From assembly GCA_938014915.1 (NCBI GenBank), contig CALLQQ010000045.1:1-15209 (forward strand): a stretch of DNA of 15,209 nucleotides, written 5' to 3'. Below, piece by piece: positions 1 through 6,547 of this stretch. The translations under genes and the position numbers were made by a program. This stretch comes from an uncultured Clostridia bacterium (GTDB lineage Bacteria > Bacillota > Clostridia > Oscillospirales > Ruminococcaceae). Numbering within the stretch: position 1 is the first letter of the stretch; every line of letters begins with the position of its first letter. The notes under the pieces are model-generated. The model worked only from the letters and a program-made list of their open reading frames with translations, had not been told where the DNA came from and searched no databases.

Positions 1-2508
1 AACATTGATTGGTTGCTTGATTGGTTCGATATCTTTCCTTGCTTCAATGTGTTCTATCTTTACCTCGGGGAGTTTATCTGATAGCTGTTCTGTTCTGCTA
101 ATTATATCAGTTTTTCTACCAGAAGATGCTGTAATTTCTCCCTCGAGCTCTTTAATTCTATTTGCAATCTTCGTAAGTTCGTTCTGCCTATCCTCAATGA
201 TACTTCGTGTTTCTTTTTGTTTGTTCTCAATAGAGGAAAGTTCCGATTTCATATTGGCGATACTTTCTTCACCGCGCATGAGCAGCGCATTAATTCTATT
301 AGCTTCACCTTCAAATCGGATTCTGTCTTGCTTTATATTATTCAGCTCTTCTTGAGCGCCCTGTGTTTCTATGATTAGCTTATCAACTTCCGCCTTAACT
401 TCGTTATATGCGGATTGTTCGCTTTCTAGGGATGATTTCAATTTCTTTAATCTTCCCTTAGATTCAGTTAGTTCATGCTTTCTGCTTAACATGCCGGCAC
501 TCTTACCGGTGCTTCCACCCGTGAATGATCCGCCAGCATTTATCACTTGTCCATCTAGCGTTACAATCCTAAATTTGTAGGAATGACGTTTTGCCAATTG
601 CGTTGCAGTGTCAATATCCTCCATAACAACTATCCTGCCCAGCAAAGATTTTATAATGCCATCATATTCACTATCATAAGACACAAGTTCATGCGCATAA
701 CCGCAAAAACCATCAACATCAGCTAAACTTACCCCCGTAATGGCTCTGCCCTTTACAGAAGTAATTGGCAGGAATGTCGCCCTGCCGGAGTTCTTCTCCT
801 TGAGGTAGTATATGCAGCGCTTAGCGATTTCTTCACTATCGACAACGATGCTTTGCATTGCGCCACCTAATGCAATTTCAATGGCAATATTGTACTTCGG
901 TTCAGTAGTAATTAGTTGACCGACAGTACCGTGTAACCCACTTAGCCTGCCGGATTTAGATGCTCTCATCACTGTTTTAACACTGTGATAATAGCCCTCC
1001 ATACTTTCCTCGACATCACCCAATACTTGAATTCGGTTCTCTAACGTACTGATATTGAGAACTTTTTTATCATATTCGGACTTAATTTTTGCAAGCCTCT
1101 CCTGCTTGCTACGAAGCAAATTACTATATCCACTTAGCTTGTTCTGTCTTTCTATTAAATCTGCCTTTATTTTGGAAATATCCTCATCAAGATTTGCCTT
1201 CTCATCTTTTAGAGATTGCATATCGTCATTATATTGTGATAGCTGCGAATTTATCTCCGAATGCCTTTGCGCCCATGAGTATAAATTATCCTTAGATGTT
1301 GATATTGAAATGTTATGTTCCGACTGACGCATGAAAAGCTGATTTAGTTCAGCATTCATTTCCTGATGCTCACGCTCAAAACTATCGCCCTTAGTAGAAA
1401 GGTTGGTTAACTCGTCGCTCAATTCCCGATACTCATCTTCTAGCTGGGAATTTTCATGCTCTAATTTTGCAACTTGTGATTGCTTATCTTCAATTTGCTT
1501 CTCATCTTCAGTAAAAGAATACTTGATGTCTTTAATTTGTTCCTTAATGCGGTTGGCATTCGTTGTATGATGTGGGATGGCGTTCTTTAGCACTGCTGTA
1601 TGCGATGCAGCGTCGGACTTTTGCCGCTCTTTTAAGGCAATTTGCTCACGTATATTCTCGATTTGCAATGCACACCCTTGCATCAATGCAAAGATTTCTT
1701 GCGATTCTTCTTCCCATCTTTGTACATCTTCATCTAATTGCTGATAATGCCCCTCATTAAACAGAATTTTCTCCTCAAGTTCAGCAAGTAAATCACGGAT
1801 TTCATCAAGACGGCGCACACTAATTGAGACATCTAGCGACTTCATAACTTCGCTCAACTTAATGAACTCGTGCGCCTTTTCAGATTGCCTTTTTAGCGGG
1901 CCGACACGATCTTCAAGCTCAGTAATAATATCTTTTAATCTTAAAATGTTGTCCTCGGCCGATGATAACCTGCGCTCGGCATCTTCCTTTTTATATCTGA
2001 ATCTTGAAATTCCGGCAGCTTCCTCGAAAATTTCCCGCCTGCCGGAACTCTTAGAATTTATAATTTCTGCAATTTTACCTTGTCCGATAATAGAATAGCC
2101 ATCCCTGCCAAGACCTGTATCCATGAAGAGTTCACGCACATCTTTTAATCTTACGGCAGAGTTATTTATAAGATATTCGCTATCGCCACTTTTATATAAC
2201 TTCCTAGTAATTGAAACTTCGTCCATATCGAATGGAAGAACCCGCCTAAAATTATCTATATTTAAAGTCACCTGTGCGAATCCCATTGCTTTTCTCGTTT
2301 GCGTGCCTGAAAAAATGACATCGTCCATCTTTTGCCCACGCATTTCCTTAGTTGATTGCTCACCTAGAACCCATTTAACTGCATCGCTAATATTGCTTTT
2401 TCCGCTACCATTTGGTCCGACAACTGCTGTTAAACCTTTATCAAATTCAATTTTTATCTTGTCTGGGAAGGATTTAAATCCATGTAGTTCAATAGATTTT
2501 AATTGCAA
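1..2508 (-). CDS. smc: Chromosome segregation ATPase SMC, N-terminal 836 residues (C-terminus beyond window)
   Basis: SMC is the long coiled-coil ATPase that, with ScpA and ScpB, compacts and segregates the chromosome. The frame stays open to position 1, giving 836 codons of a family that is usually about 1,180 residues. Seen directly are the N-terminal head opening with QLKSIELHGFKSF, Walker A GPNGSGKSN at residues 31-39, and the Q-loop motif YSIIGQGKIAEI with Gln at about 143. A charged coiled coil runs from about 165 to 500. The globular hinge spans about 505-665 and ends in the glycine-rich GGSFTGGS, followed by the first part of the returning coiled coil. The ABC signature and Walker B lie outside the window. 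The start is taken as TTG at 2508: an in-frame TAA lies just upstream, AGGAAG precedes it by 9 nt, and no ATG or GTG is available in frame. It begins 4 nt after the radical SAM gene stops, so the two are probably co-transcribed. Identification is secure; the start codon is an inference. Confidence 0.96.
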   Translation of the reverse strand, partial: MQLKSIELHGFKSFPDKIKIEFDKGLTAVVGPNGSGKSNISDAVKWVLGEQSTKEMRGQKMDDVIFSGTQTRKAMGFAQVTLNIDNFRRVLPFDMDEVSITRKLYKSGDSEYLINNSAVRLKDVRELFMDTGLGRDGYSIIGQGKIAEIINSKSSGRREIFEEAAGISRFRYKKEDAERRLSSAEDNILRLKDIITELEDRVGPLKRQSEKAHEFIKLSEVMKSLDVSISVRRLDEIRDLLAELEEKILFNEGHYQQLDEDVQRWEEESQEIFALMQGCALQIENIREQIALKERQKSDAASHTAVLKNAIPHHTTNANRIKEQIKDIKYSFTEDEKQIEDKQSQVAKLEHENSQLEDEYRELSDELTNLSTKGDSFEREHQEMNAELNQLFMRQSEHNISISTSKDNLYSWAQRHSEINSQLSQYNDDMQSLKDEKANLDEDISKIKADLIERQNKLSGYSNLLRSKQERLAKIKSEYDKKVLNISTLENRIQVLGDVEESMEGYYHSVKTVMRASKSGRLSGLHGTVGQLITTEPKYNIAIEIALGGAMQSIVVDSEEIAKRCIYYLKEKNSGRATFLPITSVKGRAITGVSLADVDGFCGYAHELVSYDSEYDGIIKSLLGRIVVMEDIDTATQLAKRHSYKFRIVTLDGQVINAGGSFTGGSTGKSAGMLSRKHELTESKGRLKKLKSSLESEQSAYNEVKAEVDKLIIETQGAQEELNNIKQDRIRFEGEANRINALLMRGEESIANMKSELSSIENKQKETRSIIEDRQNELTKIANRIKELEGEITASSGRKTDIISRTEQLSDKLPEVKIEHIEARKDIEPIKQPINV

Positions 2509-2512
2509 TTGC

Positions 2513-3511
2513 TCACACTTCCTTTAAAATAACTACTTGATACTTTTCTAGACTATCATCAGGCTTAATTTTCAAATTTACATCTTGTTTTGAAAATTTC
2601 ATAATATTACCTTTATTTTGTCCTATTGCCTTGCTAATTTCTCGGCTAGCAACCTGCACCGTATACTTCCCTGTTTTGTCACCAATTTCATGCTTAATTA
2701 AGCGGTAGTAAATCCTACTTTCGCATAATTCGCGAAAAGCAGGGTGATATATACCGGCAATGAAATCTTTCTCCACTATCTCCGATGCATGTAGTCCAAC
2801 TCGGATTATCTTTATATTTTTCTTAGTAAAATACATTATTAAATCTGCACAAATATTGGTTGCTTCATCTATTGTAGGAGGAGTGAAATCCCCTTTAATG
2901 TAAAGCTCGGCTAGCTTCGTCCCTTTTAGCACGGCGACTGGATATATCCGCACTGTATCGAATCCCAGTCTAGCTATCTCACTTGCGGTATGGCGAATTG
3001 TCTGCTCACTATCAGCATATAGCCCGACCATCATCTGAGCACCAAGTTCAAACCCATAGGACTTGATTAGATGTGCCGCTTTTACAACGTCGTAACTACT
3101 ATGCCCTCTATCATTAAGGAATAGAACATCATCATCCATACTTTGAATTCCTAGCTCGATAGCGACAACATTCTGCTTTTTCAGTAGTGATAAAATTTCT
3201 TTATCAATGCAATCCGGACGAGTTGAAATTCTAATCCCGTTAAAGCCACTTTCACCAATATACGGCTGTGCCGCACTTAGCAATTCTTCCATATAATTAC
3301 GTGGTATAGCGGTAAAACTCCCACCGAAAAAGGCAATTTGCGCCTCACTAACACGATCGCCCAAAGTTTTTAGCGCCTTATCAAGAACCGATTTTACCTG
3401 CAAAATTGTTGGGGCGGCATTGGAGCCAGATATGCTATGTTGATTGCAAAAACTGCATAGATGCGGACACCCCATATGCGGAATGAAAATTGAAATATTG
3501 CTATGTTTCAT
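2513..3511 (-). CDS. Short Elp3-like radical SAM protein
   Basis: This is a 332-residue radical SAM enzyme of the Elp3-related group (COG1243 type). The cluster-binding motif CPHLCSFC places Cys at 15, 19 and 22 for the 4Fe-4S cluster that cleaves S-adenosylmethionine. Other landmarks are FFGGSFTAIP (about 61-70), ISTRPDCID (about 95-103) and ELGIQSMDDDVL (about 118-129), all typical of the Elp3 radical SAM core. The C-terminal GNAT acetyltransferase domain of full-length Elp3 (about 550 residues) is absent, and no other C-terminal domain is recognisable. Full-length Elp3 modifies tRNA wobble uridine; whether this short form does is unknown. The ATG at 3511 lies inside the end of rnc (11-bp overlap), and smc begins 4 nt after the stop. 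An Elp3-like gene between rnc and smc is a familiar clostridial arrangement from general knowledge. The family is secure; the substrate is not known. Confidence 0.88.
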   Translation of the reverse strand: MKHSNISIFIPHMGCPHLCSFCNQHSISGSNAAPTILQVKSVLDKALKTLGDRVSEAQIAFFGGSFTAIPRNYMEELLSAAQPYIGESGFNGIRISTRPDCIDKEILSLLKKQNVVAIELGIQSMDDDVLFLNDRGHSSYDVVKAAHLIKSYGFELGAQMMVGLYADSEQTIRHTASEIARLGFDTVRIYPVAVLKGTKLAELYIKGDFTPPTIDEATNICADLIMYFTKKNIKIIRVGLHASEIVEKDFIAGIYHPAFRELCESRIYYRLIKHEIGDKTGKYTVQVASREISKAIGQNKGNIMKFSKQDVNLKIKPDDSLEKYQVVILKEV

Positions 3512-4181
3512 ATCCCATTAAAGCAATTGCCTCCTTGGCTGCCAATCGCTCGGCTTGCTTTTTGCTTTTCCCCTTCCCACTACCGATGATATTGGAATTT
3601 AAAAATACGCCGACACTAAAAACTTTATTATGGTCGGGTCCACTCTGTTTAATTAATTTATATTCTACACGTTCCTCAGGATTTTTTTGCACTATTTCCT
3701 GCAAGATAGTTTTATAATCCCTAGAATTTTGTACTTTATTTAAATTCTCTTCGCTAAGCACTATCGCATGAATAAAGTCCCTTGCTGCATTCATGCCACC
3801 ATCAATGAAAATTGCTGCTATTAATGCTTCAAATGCATCTGCTAATATCGAGACCCTTTCCCTACCACCTGTATTTTCCTCACCTTTTCCAAGTAACATA
3901 TGCTCGCCCAATCTAATTTGCACTGCAAACTGATGGAGTGATTTTTCGCATACTAAAGAAGCACGCATTTTCGTAAGCTCCCCTTCAGGAAGCTTACGAA
4001 AATGCTCGAAAATATATTGCGATACTACTAAAGAAAGCACTGAATCACCTAAGAATTCAAGTCGCTCATTGCTAGATCTCGTTTCTTTACTTTCATTCGC
4101 ATAGGACGAATGGGAAAGTGCTTGTTCTAACAATTCTTTATCATTAAATTGATATCCAATCGTTTCTTCGAGGTTTGGCAT
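3501..4181 (-). CDS. rnc: Ribonuclease III
   Basis: RNase III is the double-strand-specific endonuclease that processes rRNA precursors and structured mRNAs. At 226 residues it has normal length. The catalytic domain carries the signature NERLEFLGDSVL at 38-49. Metal-binding residues inferred from the family are E42, D46, D115 and E118, the last two in ADAFEALIAAIF. The C-terminal double-stranded RNA-binding domain runs from about 154 to 224 and ends in the conserved KGKSKKQAERLAAKEA pattern. The start ATG has a strong GGGAGGA site just upstream. The gene follows plsX after 43 nt and its last 11 bp overlap the start of the Elp3-like gene. Oddly, the codons for residues 59-74 (EHFRKLPEGELTKMRA) form a perfect 15-bp inverted repeat, annotated separately, which is a candidate self-cleavage site. 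Identification is certain. Confidence 0.97.
   Translation of the reverse strand: MPNLEETIGYQFNDKELLEQALSHSSYANESKETRSSNERLEFLGDSVLSLVVSQYIFEHFRKLPEGELTKMRASLVCEKSLHQFAVQIRLGEHMLLGKGEENTGGRERVSILADAFEALIAAIFIDGGMNAARDFIHAIVLSEENLNKVQNSRDYKTILQEIVQKNPEERVEYKLIKQSGPDHNKVFSVGVFLNSNIIGSGKGKSKKQAERLAAKEAIALMGYET
3965..4005 (-). repeat. Perfect 15-bp inverted repeat (hairpin) inside rnc, candidate RNase III autoregulatory site
   Basis: The arms are GCATTTTCGTAAGCT (3965-3979) and its exact reverse complement (3991-4005), separated by 11 nt (3980-3990). In the mRNA the stem can extend inward past one mismatch by two C-G pairs and outward past one mismatch by a G-U and a C-G pair, giving roughly 19 pairs around a 5-nt apical loop. 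There is no T-tract, so it is not an intrinsic terminator. It lies wholly within conserved coding sequence, so the protein alone does not explain the perfect complementarity. RNase III cuts long RNA helices and is known to cut its own mRNA in some bacteria. That this hairpin serves the same role is inference. Confidence 0.6.
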
Positions 4182-4224
4182 TATCTAATTCCTCCCAAGT
4201 ATTTGATTGAGTAAATAACTACCA

Positions 4225-5232
4225 TCACTTTTCTGACTTGTTATTTATAAGCGCAAGTGACTCTGTGATATTCTTAATAACTTCACGTTGACTGAAGTCC
4301 CTTGCTTGACGAATTGCATTCATAAAGGCCTTAGCATTGGAGCTGCCGTGTGCCTTGATAACGGGCTTTGCCACACCCATGAGCGCTGCGCCCCCATGTT
4401 CCGTGTAGTCCATTTTCTTTCTAAAACCATTGAGCTGTTTCATTACAAATAATGCACCAATCTTAGTTAGGAAATTTTTCTTGAAAATATTGTTGAGATT
4501 TATTGATATGAGCTTGCCCATTCCCTCCGTCATCTTGAGAACGACATTACCAGTAAAACCATCTGTAATTACGACATCGCACGCACCCAAAGGAATATCC
4601 CGTGGCTCGACATTACCGTAGAAATTAATTGGCGAATCCTGCAACATTTTATAAGTTGCAAGCTCTAGTTCCCTGCCCTTATTTGGTTCTGCACCAATGT
4701 TCACAAGTCCAACTTTTGGGCTTGTGATATTCATAATGCCATTCATATAGCATGAACCCATAATTGCGAATTGTTGCAGCATCTCCGGGCGACATTCTGA
4801 ATTTGCACCTGCGTCTAACAACATATAGCAACCATTGTCGGTCGGGATTATTGGCGCTAGCGATGCCCTCCTTATGCCCTTTATTCGTTTGACGATTGAA
4901 GATGCTCCGAGTACCAATGCCGATGTGCTACCGGCACTTACAAATGCATCGCCCTCTCCTTGTGATAACATTCTCAAACCGATCGCCATAGAGCTGTCGG
5001 ATTTCGCTCTTATGACATCCCTCGGATCGTCTTCGACGTCAATAACGCTGTCGGCTTGGGCAAATTCTATGCCACTGAGCTGGATGGAGTTTTCCTCGGC
5101 AAGTGATTTCAGCCTCTCTACATCGCCAACGAGAATTAAATTTACACCGTACTTTTCAACCGCCATTGCACTACCTTCTAGGACGGAAAGGGGCGCATGG
5201 TCACCTCCAAAGGCATCAACTATTATTTTCAT
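4225..5232 (-). CDS. plsX: Phosphate acyltransferase PlsX
   Basis: PlsX converts acyl-ACP and phosphate to acyl-phosphate, the acyl donor that PlsY uses for the first step of bacterial phospholipid synthesis. It is a soluble, peripherally membrane-associated enzyme. The protein opens with the family hallmark MKIIVDAFGGDHAP and continues with LLDAGANSECRP, LVNIGAEPNKG, VVITDGFTGNVVLKM and a C-terminal GGAALMGVAKPVIKAHG block. The length of 335 residues is normal. I chose ATG 5232 over the in-frame ATG at 5253: GAAGG lies 8 nt before the inner ATG, the outer one has no ribosome site, and the family starts at MKI. The gene begins inside trmFO (17-bp overlap), which suggests translational coupling. 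The acpP gene that often follows plsX is absent; only 43 nt separate it from rnc. Identification is certain. Confidence 0.96.
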   Translation of the reverse strand: MKIIVDAFGGDHAPLSVLEGSAMAVEKYGVNLILVGDVERLKSLAEENSIQLSGIEFAQADSVIDVEDDPRDVIRAKSDSSMAIGLRMLSQGEGDAFVSAGSTSALVLGASSIVKRIKGIRRASLAPIIPTDNGCYMLLDAGANSECRPEMLQQFAIMGSCYMNGIMNITSPKVGLVNIGAEPNKGRELELATYKMLQDSPINFYGNVEPRDIPLGACDVVITDGFTGNVVLKMTEGMGKLISINLNNIFKKNFLTKIGALFVMKQLNGFRKKMDYTEHGGAALMGVAKPVIKAHGSSNAKAFMNAIRQARDFSQREVIKNITESLALINNKSEK

Positions 5233-6547
5233 TAAATTCGCCTTCTTTCTCATTAATCATGACTTTACGCAAATCAGCAAGTGCTCTATCAGCTAGCTTC
5301 TGATATTTCATCTGTTTATCTCGTATATGTTCATCAAGCGATGGTATAATGCCCATATTGCTACCCATCGGCTGGAAGTCGCCACCTTTATAACTGCTTA
5401 TATATCTAGTCAGGGCGCCAATCATCGTTGTTTGCGGGAATGTGATAGGCGGCATATCAGATAATCTTCTAGCAAGGGATAACCCTGCCCCTATGCCGCT
5501 TGCCGCAGATTCCATATAACCCTCTACACCTGTAATTTGCCCTGCAAAATAGATGTTATCATGTTCCCTTAATGAAAAATCCTCATTCAAAAGCGACGGG
5601 CTATTTATAAAGGTATTGCGGTGCATAACGCCGTATCGCATAAATTCAGCATTTTCTAGTCCAGGTATTAGCGAGAAGATTCTCTTTTGCTCACCAAATT
5701 TCAAGTTCGTTTGGAATCCTACCATATTATATAAAGTTCCTTCATCGTTTTCACGGCGAAGCTGCACCACCGCATATGGGCGCTTACCTGTATTGGGATC
5801 AGTAAGTCCGACGGGCTTGAGCGGTCCAAACCTAATTGAATCAACGCCACGTTTAGCCAGTGATTCGATCGGCATACATCCCTCATATACTTTGAAATTT
5901 TCTTTCTCAAATTCTTTTAGCGGGGCTAGTTCGCCGCCAATTAATTCATCATAAAAGACTTGATATTCATCTTTATCCATCGGGCAATTGATATAATCAG
6001 CATCGCCCTTGCCATAACGGGAGGCAAGGAAGACTTTATCAAAATTTAGGCTGTCATATGTGATAATCGGCGCCGCCGCATCAAAAAAGCTAAGCATATT
6101 ACCGCATAGTTCTTTAATCTCATGTGCGAGCGAGTCCGATGTTAGGGGACCCGTCGCTATAATTGCGTTCGATTTTGGAATCGTTTTTACTTCCTGCGTT
6201 ATTACGTTTATTCGTGGATGTGCTTTAATTTTCTGCGTAACTAAGTCGGAAAAAACCTCCCTATCCACTGCTAGTGCGCTACCTGCCGGCACGGTGCATT
6301 TGTCGGCGCAGGATAGAAGGAGCGATCCAAGCATGCGCATTTCTTCTTTTAACAGTCCTGCCGCTGATGAAATGCGTGATGCTTTAAGCGAATTTGAGCA
6401 GACAAGTTCAGCATAACCATGATAACTATGCGCTGGTGAGAATTTAATTGGCTTCATCTCGTAGAGGTCAACTTCAAGTCCGCTTTCAGCTAGAATCCAA
6501 GCAGCCTCACATCCGGCAAGACCTGCACCGATTACACTAACCGTCAT
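5216..6547 (-). CDS. trmFO: FAD/folate-dependent tRNA (uracil-54-C5)-methyltransferase TrmFO
   Basis: TrmFO makes ribothymidine at position 54 of the tRNA T-loop, using 5,10-methylenetetrahydrofolate as carbon source and FAD as reductant. The 443-residue protein starts with the dinucleotide-binding motif VIGAGLAGCEAA, with GAGLAG at 7-12. Cys50 in ELVCSNSLKA and Cys224 in YEGCMPIESL align by context with the two functionally important cysteines (Cys53 and Cys226) of the B. subtilis enzyme. The C-terminal FAD-domain block GYMESAASGIGAGLSLA is also present. The ATG overlaps the topA stop by one base (TAATG), with AAAGGCGG a few bases upstream, so the two are likely translationally coupled. Its end overlaps plsX by 17 bp. 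In many Firmicutes trmFO follows topA, as here, but is then followed by xerC/hslVU/codY-type genes, which are missing. Identification is certain. Confidence 0.97.
   Translation of the reverse strand: MTVSVIGAGLAGCEAAWILAESGLEVDLYEMKPIKFSPAHSYHGYAELVCSNSLKASRISSAAGLLKEEMRMLGSLLLSCADKCTVPAGSALAVDREVFSDLVTQKIKAHPRINVITQEVKTIPKSNAIIATGPLTSDSLAHEIKELCGNMLSFFDAAAPIITYDSLNFDKVFLASRYGKGDADYINCPMDKDEYQVFYDELIGGELAPLKEFEKENFKVYEGCMPIESLAKRGVDSIRFGPLKPVGLTDPNTGKRPYAVVQLRRENDEGTLYNMVGFQTNLKFGEQKRIFSLIPGLENAEFMRYGVMHRNTFINSPSLLNEDFSLREHDNIYFAGQITGVEGYMESAASGIGAGLSLARRLSDMPPITFPQTTMIGALTRYISSYKGGDFQPMGSNMGIIPSLDEHIRDKQMKYQKLADRALADLRKVMINEKEGEFNENNS
5241..5245 (-). promoter_or_regulatory. Ribosome binding site of plsX, inside trmFO
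   Basis: GAAGG on the minus strand lies 8 nt before ATG 5232. It falls within the last codons of trmFO and supports the inner plsX start rather than the ATG at 5253. Confidence 0.7.

Noticed and set aside
5..2527. Several open frames on the plus strand opposite smc (and similar ones opposite rnc, plsX, trmFO, topA, dprA and addA)
   Set aside because: They are low-complexity Ser/Leu/Phe-rich antisense shadows of well-identified minus-strand genes and have no family motifs of their own.
4225..5253. plsX starting at ATG 5253 (342 residues)
   Set aside because: No ribosome site precedes it. GAAGG lies 8 nt before the inner ATG at 5232, and the PlsX family begins at MKI(I/A)VDA.
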